Below, piece by piece: positions 28,074 to 38,733 of a DNA stretch of 64,000 nt (its first letter is position 1; every line of letters starts with the position of its first letter). This stretch comes from Mesorhizobium amorphae CCNWGS0123 (GTDB taxonomy: Bacteria; Pseudomonadota; Alphaproteobacteria; Rhizobiales; Rhizobiaceae). The stretch spans positions 186,001 through 250,000 of the forward strand of contig NZ_CP015322.1 of NCBI RefSeq assembly GCF_001686985.1, given 5' to 3'. Below the pieces are notes generated by a model, which searched no databases, had not been told where the DNA came from, and saw only the letters and a program-made list of their open reading frames with translations. A program made the translations under genes and the position numbers.

Positions 28074-29390
28074 GTGATTTTTCAATCGATTGAAGCGACA
28101 TTCGAGATATGGGCCTCGTCACTACGCGAGGTGCGGTCTCGGATCAGGGCGATTTTCCCTCAAGAACGCGTGGCGATTTCGGCCGGACTGTTCCTTGAAG
28201 GCCTGCTCCGGGACGGGCATCGCAAGACCGGCTGGAAGCGCGCCGAGGCCGCCGGTGACCCCGGGCCATGGCGCCAACAGGCCATTCTGGGTCGGGGCAA
28301 ATGGGATGCAGACGCCTTGCGCGACATCGTGCGCGAATACGCGCTTGAAACGCTGGCTGACAACGAAGCGGTCCTCGTGATTGACGAGACGGGTTTCATT
28401 AAGCAAGGCAAGACGTCCTGTGGGGTAGCGCGGCAGGTCTGCGGCGCGACTGGCAAGATGGCCAACTGCCAGATCGGCGTGTTCGCTGCCTACGCATCCA
28501 GGCACGGGCATGCTTTCGTTGATCGCGCGCTGTATCTTCCGAGAGCCTGGACGGATGATCCCGCCCGCTTGGCGCGGGCCTATGTGCCTGCGGGCACGAC
28601 TTTCGCGACAAAGTCCCGCCTGGCACTGGATATGATCGCACGCACCGTCGGTGCTGACGCACCCTTAAGCTGGGTAGCCGCTGACCGCATCTACGCTGGC
28701 GTCGACATCGAGATGGCCCTGCGACGCTGGTATAAGGGCTATGTGTTGGCCGTTAGCTCTAACCATCAGTTCGCTTCCCGAAATCGCCTTTTTCCAGCTG
28801 ACGGCACGGCCGAGGATATCGCAGGGAACCTCGAGCCCTCCCTCTGGCGGAGCTTGCCTCTGGGAGAGGCAATACAGGGCTCGGAATCATGGGCTTACTA
28901 CCCGTTCACTACCTCAGACGTCGCGGAGTGCGATAAAGCCCGCTCCGGGTCTTGGATGCCGGGGCTCTTGATCCGACGCGATGCGAACCGCGCTCTCTCC
29001 TACTTTTCGACATGGTCTCCAGCCGGGACCGAGATCGAAAAACTGATCGCGGTGCAGCAATGTTGCAGGATTATCGAGGAAGGGCTTCGCACGGCGAAGA
29101 GTGAACTCGGCCTCGACCATAACGAAACCCGTTCTTGGCACGGGTGGCACCGCCACGTCTCGCTGGTCATGCTCGCATTCGCGATGGTGTCGACCGTTCG
29201 TCACAAGGCGAGCCACGAGCCCCCGGGAGTGGTCGGAAGGCTCAGTCGCCGATTCGAACGCTTGCTGGGGACTCCCAGGAAGTCGAAAACGAGATCGCTT
29301 GGCGCCGCGTCTGCCCTCCCACGGCAAGATCAATCCGGCGAATGTCGCCGCACGCCCTTGCCGAGCAATCTGCCGCTCAAAACGCAATAG
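28074..29390 (+). mobile_element. IS701-family transposase (DDE type)
   Basis: The 438-residue product fits IS701-family transposases. The catalytic acids appear as VIDETGF (first Asp, about residue 103), WVAADRIYAG (second Asp, about 203) and IIEEGLRTAKSELGL (Glu, about 333), followed by the family's RSWHGWHRHVSL. The C-terminal 35 residues are Arg/Pro-rich and may be slightly altered. GTG 28074 is the start; ATG is not available nearby. Terminal inverted repeats were not identified by eye, so only the gene is bounded. A second, decayed relative lies at 45680-45960. Confidence 0.85.
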
Positions 29391-29656
29391 TAACGTGAGT
29401 GTCATTCATGAAATTATCCGTGAAAGGACACTCCCAGCCGTCATTCGAATCGAGGCGGGTTCGCGTGGTCCGGGAGAAATGAAGACATGCGACAAAATGC
29501 CGTGATCGGGGTCCACGCGTCAGATCGAGATATCCCGACCTTACCAAGGGCGAAGTCAGGTACTCTGACACCCACTCGAATAGCTCTTGGAGTTTTTCTT
29601 GTTCTGGAGCGAGTTTCAACTTTGTTTCAGCAAACGGTTCGGAAGGCGGGGTTCCA

Positions 29657-29845
29657 GTGCAACAGTCCAGAAAGTTAGAGAACTTGCAGTTTGTCCAGGC
29701 AATGTTGAGAGAAATTCGTCAGATAGTGCAGGCAGACGGTGAGAGCCTCCTGACCTATTTGCTCGACATGTCTTACCTTGAAGCCAGCGATCGAATTAGG
29801 GCCACCTGGGCCTCGAAAGGTAACAAAGCCAAGTCCGACACCTAA
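29657..29845 (+). CDS. Small hypothetical protein with conserved rhizobial pattern
   Basis: A 62-residue product with the pattern FVQAMLREIRQ ... LLTYLLDMSYLEASDRIR resembles a family of short proteins often seen in rhizobial symbiosis regions. It is predicted helical, with no signal peptide. GGAAGGCGGGG precedes the ATG by about eight bases. Function unknown; it stands alone beside the IS701 gene. Confidence 0.5.
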   Translation: MQQSRKLENLQFVQAMLREIRQIVQADGESLLTYLLDMSYLEASDRIRATWASKGNKAKSDT

Positions 29846-31152
29846 AGAAAAGAGCTAGCGGCCAAGCGCACCCCGGCAGGCATCCGGGTTAGTTCCGACG
29901 GCGATCGCACTGGCGAAGAAAATGGACCGCCGCTCTGGCCGGGCTCTTGCTCGGATAGGCACATATTCTTCGTTCAGAGTGTTCGGCTCCGTCCCAAATC
30001 ATCGCACTTGAGACGACAAGTTGCGAATAGGCTGGAGAAAAGCAATGAGCATGTATATGGCCGGGCACGTCAGTCGGCATCTTCAGCCGCTACGTCGGAG
30101 ACGGATATATTGGTAAGCAACAGTTCTTCATCGTAGCCGGCCAGCATAGAGGAAGTTGGAGCCTCGTCGGCCACGTTTGGGTCAGGCAAGGGAGCGCATC
30201 ACCGCCTTGGTTGATTGCCGATGCAAAAGGCCTACCGCCTGCATCCGATGGGGCTCTGTGGAACAGTCCATAGGGACTGGCTAAAGGACAGTTCAGTGAC
30301 TCCGAGGGATCGGCTTCAATGTGACCCTTTAGGTGAGTTATGCATTGGCCAAACAGCTAAAGGAAGAAGCTCTGGTCGCCTTTCGGCAGCGCGCATGCCT
30401 CTGCGCGGCCGGGAGCCCTCGGGACCCGAGTGCGGCGGCCATTTACCGTTTGTTGAGCATATTAGCTCACTGTCAATGCGGCCATGCTAGGTATCTCGTA
30501 CATGGCCAAGGCCCCGGCAACCGACCCAGTTCCGGGGCCTTTGATTCCTAAAGCCGCTTGAAGTCGGCGAGCCCGAGACGAAGCGCTCACTTCTCGCAAA
30601 GGCTCGGGCGAAGGATTTCCAGTTGGAACACTCCGGTTGGTTCCGGCTCCGTCGCAAACTCCAGCTGAGTCGCAAAGGCCGGTTGAACGTCACGCGGCGC
30701 TCATGCGGCGAGGATTTTCGGCATCGCCGGCGGCCACGGAACGGTACTCGTCATCGTTGGTGCACGCAGGGGCTCGGAACAGCCGGGTCGTCGGAAGATA
30801 TCCCGACGCAGCGCCTGCGCAGGCTGAGGCCTCCGTCCATTCAGGCTCAGATCAAGTTCATCGATTCGTGCTTTGGATAGACCTGCTTGCTTCACGAACC
30901 ATGGCCAGCGATCGGCAGCAGAGAGCGGATGCGTTCGATCACGTTCAACGATTCTTGTTGGGAAATGGAAGCGCCTTTGGCGACGGCGAGCAGATACTGT
31001 CGTCCTGGACTGTCGGGGGTCTTATCGATTGTTCCCTGTATGGACGCCCTTGTCGCCTAGCGGAAGCAGAGGAGTATGCCCGCAGTTAACCTTTCGTTAA
31101 TAATGGCGGGGTAGCCAAGAAGCGTCACTGCCCACCAATGGAATGTGACCTT
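29846..31152. other. Long stretch with no recognisable gene
   Basis: About 1.3 kb contains only short frames with mixed composition. Its notable content is two hairpins, at 30508-30541 and at 31153-31192, listed separately. Small RNA genes are possible but not shown. Confidence 0.5.
30508..30541 (+). terminator. Strong GC hairpin, terminator-like
   Basis: AAGGCCCCGG (30508-30517) pairs exactly with CCGGGGCCTT (30532-30541) across a 14-base loop. Only a short TGATT follows, so the T-tract is poor. No protein gene ends just before it on either strand; it could end a small RNA. Confidence 0.5.
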
Positions 31153-31196
31153 AAAGACCCGGCCCAATCCCTCCAGATTGGGCCGGGTCTTTTTGT
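31153..31196 (+). terminator. Perfect 17-bp rho-independent terminator
   Basis: The arms at 31153-31169 and 31176-31192 are perfectly complementary over 17 bp with a six-base loop (CCTCCA), and the 3' arm runs into TTTTTGTT. The T-tract is on the plus strand, so it ends transcription coming from the left, where no protein gene is recognised within 1.3 kb. Confidence 0.85.
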
Positions 31197-31454
31197 TAGC
31201 GAGAGCAAGGGCCGAGAGGTGGCTCTGTGCATGACGATCGTATCGTTTTGCACGGTGTATCGCCTTGATGATCGAGGGCGTACCCCGCCATTCTACTGAC
31301 ATCAAAATCCAGCGTCAGGATGTCGAGAGCCACGGCCAAAGTGCGGTTGGCTTTGCGTTCTGCCGACCTTCTCGGCTTCGAGCGTGCTCCGCGCCTGAAT
31401 GCCATTGCCCGTCAAAAACTGGTGTCTCCCCGGCTGGCATGCGCACAAGCGCCA

Positions 31455-31690
31455 TCAGTGCTTTCGAGTGCGCGATTGCGCGGATGCGATGAATATGAGT
31501 GGCGGGAGCGGAGGTCTGCGATGTGGGGTGACGAAGAGATTTCGGAGCGCCGAGAAAGATCGTTGACGAAAAAGCGCTGCAGCTCCTGCCGCATGGCGCG
31601 CAGCGGCAAGCCGCTTTCCCTCGCGAATTTTCATCCCGTCCACTGCCAATGGGGTCAATCCTTAAATGATCTGCTCCTGATGCACGACAA
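31455..31690 (-). pseudogene. DUF309 gene fragment
   Basis: Minus strand reads GLTPLAVDGMKIREGKR followed by a RHAAGAAALFRQ stretch, closely matching the middle of the intact DUF309 protein at 37007-37549 (LILLAAAGVKIREGKR, AARAAALFRQ). A stop precedes the matching part and both ends are lost, so it is a decayed duplicate. Confidence 0.65.
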
Positions 31691-31946
31691 CCTCCGCGCG
31701 GTGCTCTTCGCCGAAAAGTCACTGGGCGAACTACCATTCAGGCCCTTCCTCTTAGGCGACACCAGGTCGGAACCTCTGGCGGAGCTATTTTGAGCCGGAG
31801 GGGACGAGCGACTGCCAGCAAAGATGCAGAAAAGAGCTCATGGACAGGGACCCGGTGCTTCCGCGCCGATTGCAGAATTTTTTGCTCCTCGGCCGTCCCT
31901 ATTTCGTCTTGACGAGTACGAACCTACTACCTATCTCACGGTCGCG

Positions 31947-31973
31947 TTAGCACTCGCCACAGGCGAGTGCTAA
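31947..31973 (+). promoter_or_regulatory. CIRCE operator (HrcA site) before groES
   Basis: TTAGCACTC at 31947-31955, nine bases, then GAGTGCTAA at 31965-31973 is an exact CIRCE element. HrcA bound here represses groESL, and heat or folding stress relieves it. It lies about 50 bases before groES. Confidence 0.98.
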
Positions 31974-32023
31974 CCACGCTCCGGCAACGGAGAACCGTTC
32001 AACAGCACCAGGGACATCCAAAA

Positions 32024-32320
32024 ATGGCAAAGTCGAATTTCCGACCGCTGCATGACCGCGTGGTCGTTCGCCGCGTCGAGTCCGAAGCGAAGACCGCCGG
32101 CGGGATCATCATCCCAGATACCGCCAAGGAAAAGCCGCAGGAAGGCGAGATCATCGCCATCGGCTCGGGCGCTCGTGACGAAGCTGGCAAGCTCGTCCCG
32201 CTGGACGTCAAGGCCGGCGACCGCATCCTGTTCGGCAAGTGGTCGGGCACCGAAGTCAAGCTCAATGGCGAAGACCTTCTGATCATGAAGGAATCCGACA
32301 TCATGGGCATCATCGGCTGA
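32024..32320 (+). CDS. groES: Co-chaperonin GroES
   Basis: The 98-residue lid of the GroEL chamber. It contains the mobile-loop region SEAKTAGGIIIPDTAKEK and ends MKESDIMGIIG, all typical. ATG 32024 was chosen because an earlier in-frame start overlaps the CIRCE operator. It is 65 bases upstream of groEL and shares the CIRCE-controlled promoter. Rhizobia carry several groESL copies; this is a symbiosis-region or accessory one by context. Confidence 0.98.
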   Translation: MAKSNFRPLHDRVVVRRVESEAKTAGGIIIPDTAKEKPQEGEIIAIGSGARDEAGKLVPLDVKAGDRILFGKWSGTEVKLNGEDLLIMKESDIMGIIG

Positions 32321-32385
32321 CACGCTGCCGCCTTTCACCCGCACCATCCAATCTGAATTTCGGGCGAAATGCCCAGGAGTAAAAA

Positions 32386-34041
<1,656 letters not shown>

Positions 34042-34063
34042 GGTTCACGCCTCTCAACAATCT

Positions 34064-34096
34064 CGGAAAGGGCGGCAGCAATGCCGCCCTTCCTTT
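34064..34096 (+). terminator. Rho-independent terminator after groEL
   Basis: AAGGGCGGC and GCCGCCCTT form a 9-bp stem around the loop AGCAAT, followed by CCTTT. It begins about 25 bases after the groEL stop. Confidence 0.85.
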
Positions 34097-34191
34097 AGCG
34101 CGGATCCGGTCGGAATAAGTTCGGCGCTCGCGAAATTTTGGAACGACGGTCGGGCCGCCATCGGCCTCGACGCGATGTCATGATCGAGCCG

Positions 34192-34512
34192 TCAAGCGGC
34201 TTCAGCCGCGTGCGTTGATCGTCGAGGCTTATGGCGAACCACCACGTCGACCTTATAGTCGAGCCGATCGAGGCAGCGCACCAGGCGATCTATCGAGAAC
34301 TTGCCCGTGCGCCCGGTGACGATCGCGGAGACGTCGGGCTGTTTCATCCCGAGCAATTCGGCTGATTTGGCCTGAGTTAGGCGCCGACGCTTAATGATGG
34401 CGCGGATCTCACGGGCCAGCTTGGCCTTCAGCAATTCCTCTTCGGGATTGTCAAAGCCGAGGTCCGCAAACACGTTGCCGCCGCTCACTTCGGCGGTGAT
34501 GTCTTCTGTCAT
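34192..34512 (-). CDS. higA: HigA-type XRE antitoxin
   Basis: A 106-residue protein with an XRE helix-turn-helix: RRRLTQAKSAELLGMKQPDVSAIVTGRTGKFS at about residues 43-74, followed by LVRCLDRLDYKVDVVV, the pattern of HigA/MqsA-like antitoxins. It follows the toxin gene with a four-base overlap, the toxin-first order of higBA loci. It should neutralise the toxin and repress the shared promoter. Confidence 0.88.
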   Translation of the reverse strand: MTEDITAEVSGGNVFADLGFDNPEEELLKAKLAREIRAIIKRRRLTQAKSAELLGMKQPDVSAIVTGRTGKFSIDRLVRCLDRLDYKVDVVVRHKPRRSTHAAEAA

Positions 34513-34868
34513 GACTTTGTTCCTTTCCCATAGTTTTCGCGATAGTGCGCCTCAGCCGCCTTCAATCGCACTGTCACGAGCTCGATTTCGTGCTTGGGCG
34601 TCTCTCTGCCCTTCTTCGACTTCTTCTGGAAGCAATGAAGGATGTAGATCACGCCAGCGAAGCGGACGGTGTAGACGGCGCGATAGGTCTCGCCGTCAAA
34701 GTCATCGACCACCTCCAGGATGCTGCGGCCGCCAAATCCCTTAAGGGCTTTGACCGCCGGATGCTCCTCGCCATTCTGGGCGTCGTTGATTGCAACACCC
34801 ATGACACGGCGAATGACACGGCGAACATCGACGGGAAACTCACGCAGGTCGTCCTTCGACGATCCCAT
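34509..34868 (-). CDS. higB: HigB-type (RelE/ParE, phage Gp49-like) toxin
   Basis: A 119-residue toxin of the phage-derived Gp49-like/HigB family, which cleave mRNA at the ribosome. The fold markers are FGGRSILEVVDDFDGETYRAVYTV and YILHCFQKKSKKG. ATG 34868 starts about 30 bases after the predicted transcription start. Homologues usually have a few more N-terminal residues; here in-frame codons encode PAVW before this Met, but no upstream start codon exists in that frame, so the N-terminus may be slightly shortened. Confidence 0.87.
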   Translation of the reverse strand: MGSSKDDLREFPVDVRRVIRRVMGVAINDAQNGEEHPAVKALKGFGGRSILEVVDDFDGETYRAVYTVRFAGVIYILHCFQKKSKKGRETPKHEIELVTVRLKAAEAHYRENYGKGTKS

Positions 34869-34904
34869 CCATACTGCGGGCTTTTGGTTTTCATTCGCAC
34901 TTAC

Positions 34905-34933
34905 ATTATAGCATACAGACTATAATTTTTCAA
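34905..34933 (-). promoter_or_regulatory. Near-consensus sigma-70 promoter of higBA
   Basis: On the minus strand TTGAAA (34928-34933) and TATAAT (34905-34910) are separated by exactly 17 bases. This is an unusually good vegetative promoter for the window and points straight at higB. Confidence 0.8.
34906..34925. promoter_or_regulatory. Probable HigA operator
   Basis: TTATAG-N8-CTATAA, a perfect 6-bp inverted repeat, covers the -10 box and most of the spacer of the higBA promoter. It is the likely autorepression site. Confidence 0.6.
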
Positions 34934-34984
34934 CGAGAATCCTGACACTTCTTAGCCGTTGAAAAATAACAGACTCGGGGTCAA

Positions 34985-35170
34985 ACAGGCATTTTTGCCA
35001 AGGGATCGTATTTTCGTATGAACGCATTTTGGAGCACACCGGCCGTTTCCAGACCGGCACAATACCGCGTCAGATAGCCGTTGATCGCGCCTTGCAAGTC
35101 CGACCAGCCTGGGCCGCCCGATATCGGTGATAGCGCCGGTTTTGCTCTTCTTTTTGATGAGCCATCCGCC
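34985..35170 (-). pseudogene. Possible transposase C-terminal remnant
   Basis: Minus strand reads GWSDLQGAINGYLTRYC and LQNAFIRKYDPL without a start codon. The first part is loosely like the end of IS630-type transposases. The match is short and identification tentative; otherwise the 34934-35299 gap holds nothing recognisable. Confidence 0.25.
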
Positions 35171-35299
35171 CTTGCTTTACCCTTCGTGGAGACCCAACTC
35201 GCGCAAATTCATGTCAGCTTCATAAATCCGTTGCGACTATTCCGTACATAGACGATGGCGGCTTTGTTTAGCTGTCGCCCGTGGAAAAGGATCGAAAAA

Positions 35300-35764
35300 A
35301 TGTCCAAGATCACCGGAAATACCGAAACGATCGAAAACGCCGGCTCCCCTGCCTTCGACCCATCCAAGCCTGTCGAGCAAGTCCGCGCTGTCGCCGAGCA
35401 GGGCCTTGAGCGGTCGAAGGAGGCATTTTCCAAATTGAGTTCGGGCGCCGAAACGACTCAAAAGGCTTTTGAGTCGACCTTTGAAATGGCCAAGACCACC
35501 AGCAACGAGGTGTCCCAGCAGATGATTGCCTCTCTGCGGGCCAATGCCGAAGCTGGCTTCACGCACCTCGAAGCACTGGTTGCCGTGAAGTCGCCCTCCG
35601 AGTTCCTCGAGGTGCAGATCGCTTTCGTGCACAAACAGATCGAAAAATCCGCCGAGCAGGCCAAGGTCCTCCAATCCTTGATGCTGAGAGCTACCGAGGA
35701 TGTATCCAAGCCGATCAAGGATGCTTTTGAGATGGCTTTGAAGGAACTCAAGGCAGCCGCCTGA
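35300..35764 (+). CDS. Phasin family protein
   Basis: Phasins coat polyhydroxybutyrate granules and influence their number and size. The 154-residue product begins MSKITGNTETIE, is rich in Ala, Glu and Lys, lacks cysteine, and is nearly all amphipathic helix (for example FESTFEMAKTTSNEVSQQMI and VHKQIEKSAEQAKVL), as in the Phasin_2 family. ATG 35300 was chosen for the AAGGA ribosome-binding site and typical N-terminus; the longer frame adds 15 unlikely residues. Confidence 0.9.
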   Translation: MSKITGNTETIENAGSPAFDPSKPVEQVRAVAEQGLERSKEAFSKLSSGAETTQKAFESTFEMAKTTSNEVSQQMIASLRANAEAGFTHLEALVAVKSPSEFLEVQIAFVHKQIEKSAEQAKVLQSLMLRATEDVSKPIKDAFEMALKELKAAA

Positions 35765-35883
35765 TTGGCTCAGGCAATCGGGACCGAAAGTCAGCACCTC
35801 GCCCACTGGGCACCTCGTCCGCGGGTGTCGATGAGGCTGCCTGTTTTAAGGAAACCAGTGGGTCAGCAGTTGAGGAGAAACGA

Positions 35884-36186
35884 ATGAACCCGGAGGCTTT
35901 CAGCAGTCCACTTTTCGTGAAACGTGCAGCGTATGTCGTGCAAGAGATTGCCGGCCTTGCGGACGCTATCGATTTTCTCAACGACTGGCCAGAAGATCGC
36001 AGAGACATGATCCACGAAGCCGCCCTCAGGGCGTGCTATGATGCATACGACGGGCGAAAACCTGTAAGCGTAGCGCGTAACGCCTTTTTCGGCTTTGCGA
36101 AACGTGTCGCCATATTGGAGGATGCAACCTCCGCAATGCAGTGGCTCGCTGCCTGCAAGTCGGGCAGTGGAAAAGTCCAACTGTAG
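35884..36186 (+). CDS. DUF982 domain protein
   Basis: A 100-residue protein with the DUF982 layout: an early VKRAAYVVQEIAGLADAIDFLNDWP, central DMIHEAALRACYDAYDG, then VARNAFFGFAKRVAI. These small proteins are abundant in rhizobia, especially in symbiotic replicons, and have no assigned function. TTGAGGAG lies about seven bases before the ATG. No membrane segment. Confidence 0.88.
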   Translation: MNPEAFSSPLFVKRAAYVVQEIAGLADAIDFLNDWPEDRRDMIHEAALRACYDAYDGRKPVSVARNAFFGFAKRVAILEDATSAMQWLAACKSGSGKVQL

Positions 36187-36309
36187 GCGTCGGCGAAGAG
36201 GGCCTCGGGAAGAAGGGCAGGCGCCGCACGGGAGGCAGCACTAGGAAACCCTGGACTTGACGATGCGTCAGTCGATGAGCGGCAGCGCCCGAGCGCAGTG
36301 ACGGCGCCG

Positions 36310-36666
36310 TCAAGCGCCTGGCAGCGCGCCCCTCGTCGACATCTCGAAAACATCGAGCAGGATGGCCAGCCCCACGCCGCACGCGGTGAAGATGAGGCCC
36401 GCCATGAAGATGCGGTTGGCGCGTTCGTAGATGGGTCGGCGCAGCGAACTCATGTCGAGCAGCATGGACAGCGCCCGCATCTGCAACGCGATGCCGAACA
36501 GGATCGGCACAACGGCGAACAGATCGTAGAATCGCCATGGCATGGGGTTAGCAGCCCAATGCGTGACGAAGCCGAGCGAAAAGGCAAGCAAGATCCCCAC
36601 GACGGTGATTGTGCCGTTGCGGAAAATCGTCTCGATCAGCTCTTCCTTCGGATCGTTCTCGTCCAA
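36310..36666 (-). CDS. Small membrane protein of unknown function
   Basis: The 118-residue product has three clear hydrophobic segments: ITVVGILLAFSLGFVTHWA (about 19-37), FYDLFAVVPILFGIALQM (about 46-63) and IFMAGLIFTACGVGLAILL (about 86-104). The N-terminus is acidic and in the cytosol by the positive-inside rule. I do not recognise the family with certainty. It stands alone on the minus strand. Confidence 0.75.
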   Translation of the reverse strand: MDENDPKEELIETIFRNGTITVVGILLAFSLGFVTHWAANPMPWRFYDLFAVVPILFGIALQMRALSMLLDMSSLRRPIYERANRIFMAGLIFTACGVGLAILLDVFEMSTRGALPGA

Positions 36667-37006
36667 GCGCCCTCCCCTCCATCAGCCGTAGCATGTCTTT
36701 GCGCGGTTAAGATTAAGCTCTCGGGGAATCCCTGTACATCGCCGCCAATTAGTCAAGGGCCGAGGCCTGAGGCCGCAAGGCAACCGCTTCAGGTTTGCGC
36801 TGCCCGTTGTATCGCTTAGCGGGGAGCCATAGGGCTTTACCGTGAAGTGAACGAGGGAACAGCGCCTGCCACTGGAGCTGCGCTCAGAGCGGGCGTGAGC
36901 GCAGGTCAAGCGCGTCAGGATTGAAGCTTCTATTGTCGAACTGCCCATGACAGCCGGAAGTGCGTACAACGAAATAACGAAGGGCACGGTGGTGTCGGGT
37001 CGCCCA
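36667..37006. other. Stretch with no recognisable gene
   Basis: About 340 bases between a membrane-protein gene and a DUF309 gene; only shadow frames were seen. Confidence 0.45.
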
Positions 37007-37549
37007 TCAGACGCCCTCGTATCTAGGGGCGAGAATGAAATCGAAAACCGGGTCGGGCTGGTCACGCATCGGCTCTCGCAAAACAGCTGGGGAAGTTACG
37101 GCCGCTTCGGCGTGTACTGCGAGCGCGGCAGGCGTCATTCCGAGTGCGGCCTCAAAGGGCCGGCTAGGCAGAGACGTCACCTGGCGAAAAAGGGCTGCAG
37201 CTCTCGCCGCATGGCGCTCGGCAGCGCCCCGCTTTCCCTCGCGGATCTTCACCCCGGCCGCCGCCAACAGGATCAATCCCTTGAAGAAAGGGCGATGCTG
37301 AGTGCTTCGTTTCGCAGCGTGCCAAAGAGGCTCCCAAGCCTCATGAGCTTCCCAGTAATAGCCGTGATTGAAAAGGTCCACACCCCATCGAAACCCCTTC
37401 GAGTTGAGGGATTCCTCGACGGCAACAACGGCCACCGGGTCGCTTTGGTAACTGTGGCCTAACGGATCGCGAACCGGATGAGGATGCTTGCCAGGCAGGT
37501 AAGCATAGCCCGGAAAGTTCTTTTCGGGCAGCAAGCGAGGATGTGACAT
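37007..37549 (-). CDS. DUF309 domain protein
   Basis: The 180-residue product has the DUF309 signature FNHGYYWEAHEAWEPLW near residue 60 and KGLILLAAAGVKIREGK near 90-106. The family is all-helical with a conserved His/Glu-rich motif; its role is unknown. The N-terminal FPGYAYLPGKHPHPVRDP stretch is typical of the longer proteobacterial form. A decayed copy lies at 31455-31690. Confidence 0.85.
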   Translation of the reverse strand: MSHPRLLPEKNFPGYAYLPGKHPHPVRDPLGHSYQSDPVAVVAVEESLNSKGFRWGVDLFNHGYYWEAHEAWEPLWHAAKRSTQHRPFFKGLILLAAAGVKIREGKRGAAERHAARAAALFRQVTSLPSRPFEAALGMTPAALAVHAEAAVTSPAVLREPMRDQPDPVFDFILAPRYEGV

Positions 37550-37744
37550 AGACCCCAGAAATCATGAAAGCACGTCAATGACAATTCATGTCACATGGAA
37601 TCTGATGGGACACGGCCCTGCATTGGTTGCTGGATCCTTCCATCCCTGAGATTTCAGCTTACGCCTTACACGCACGAAGCCGGATGTTTCCGGCGGCAAA
37701 GCGCCATTCGGTAGCAACCGCCACCACCTAACCCGAACTGCCGT

Positions 37745-38539
37745 TCATGTGTCATGGCGGCGTTGTCGTGCCGTCACGATTCTGTCGATCATTTTTCCGA
37801 GCGTCAGTTCGCGATAGCGCTCGTCAAGGCAGCTGTCGGAAGCGAACGTCTCCAAGATTTTTAGGGGATCGACACCCAATTCATCTACGACTCTTCGGCC
37901 GTAACGATCGCTCCTTAGGTAGTTAAAAATCTCTCGGAAGCAGCGATTAACTTCCTTGATATCGCCGTCGTCCAATGCATCTCTTATGTAGACTTCCAGG
38001 ATGGCAATCGTTGCATACAACTGTTTCCACGCGAATTTATCTCGCCGCATGGTGGCCGGCGACAGCATATTCGCGACTCGACTCTTGAGGCAGAGGACTG
38101 GATGCATGACAGCAACATCTGCCCGCAGCAGCTTTCCGTCCGAATCTGCTTCAAGCCGGATGACCGAAACGCCGTTTTCCAACTCGCGTTTTGTGAGACC
38201 CAGAACGCCGTGCATGAAGTCGATCTGCAACTTCTTTCCGTTGACCTCGGCCACGACAACTGCCGTGTTCGGCGTGTTCATATCATCTGCATTTGGAAGA
38301 TAGACTTTCCCACCAAGCGCCTGCGCCAGGCTCTCTGCCGCCTTCTTCGTGCCGAAATAGTCGATGTCCTTACTCGTCAGTTCGGAGCTGGACGACAACT
38401 CAGGAGTTCGGTCTTGGTAGAACCATGCCCACAGGTTGGTAGCCTGGCCGCCGATGACAAATGTGGCATCATCGATCGTAAGTTTTGATGCTATCTGGAG
38501 AACGTCTACCGGGCCGAAACGCGCAGGCTCGTCACTCAT
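37745..38539 (-). CDS. Nucleotidyltransferase-fold protein, possible toxin
   Basis: The 264-residue product has a nucleotidyltransferase-like start: FVIGGQATNLWAW near residue 31, and LTSKDIDYFG near 54, fitting the GG...D-x-D arrangement of AbiEii/MNT-type enzymes; a third acid may be LQIDFMHG near 104. The C-terminal half is helical. It begins four bases inside the end of a small upstream gene, a layout typical of toxin-antitoxin or abortive-infection pairs. Family assignment is by motif reading only, so function is inferred. Confidence 0.6.
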   Translation of the reverse strand: MSDEPARFGPVDVLQIASKLTIDDATFVIGGQATNLWAWFYQDRTPELSSSSELTSKDIDYFGTKKAAESLAQALGGKVYLPNADDMNTPNTAVVVAEVNGKKLQIDFMHGVLGLTKRELENGVSVIRLEADSDGKLLRADVAVMHPVLCLKSRVANMLSPATMRRDKFAWKQLYATIAILEVYIRDALDDGDIKEVNRCFREIFNYLRSDRYGRRVVDELGVDPLKILETFASDSCLDERYRELTLGKMIDRIVTARQRRHDT

Positions 38540-38733
38540 CTCAACGCGACTGAGGCCCTGCGAACAAGAAGCCGGGCCTTCGACCGATCCAGGGACGAGA
38601 AAAAGCCATTCTCATCGCGAAGTTCCTTAGCGGAAATCTGCTTGGACGCAAGGCGCGCAAGGTCGACATCACGGGAACGCTGCTTCTCCGCGCGACGATC
38701 CTTCACGTTGAAATGGCCAACCTTAACGCTCAC
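38536..38733 (-). CDS. Small basic protein, partner of the nucleotidyltransferase
   Basis: A 65-residue, highly charged protein (Lys/Arg/Asp-rich, with AEKQRSRDVDLARLASKQISAKELRDENGFF). It has no membrane segment and overlaps the downstream nucleotidyltransferase gene by four bases. No family is recognised. By position it may be an antitoxin; the alternative is an unrelated regulator. Confidence 0.5.
   Translation of the reverse strand: MSVKVGHFNVKDRRAEKQRSRDVDLARLASKQISAKELRDENGFFSSLDRSKARLLVRRASVALR

Noticed and set aside
31057..31305. Minus-strand 82-residue frame over the 17-bp hairpin
   Set aside because: A strong terminator lies within it and no ribosome-binding site or known family was seen.
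36026..36538. Minus-strand frames overlapping DUF982 and the membrane protein
   Set aside because: They contradict two better genes and have no hydrophobic or domain pattern of their own.
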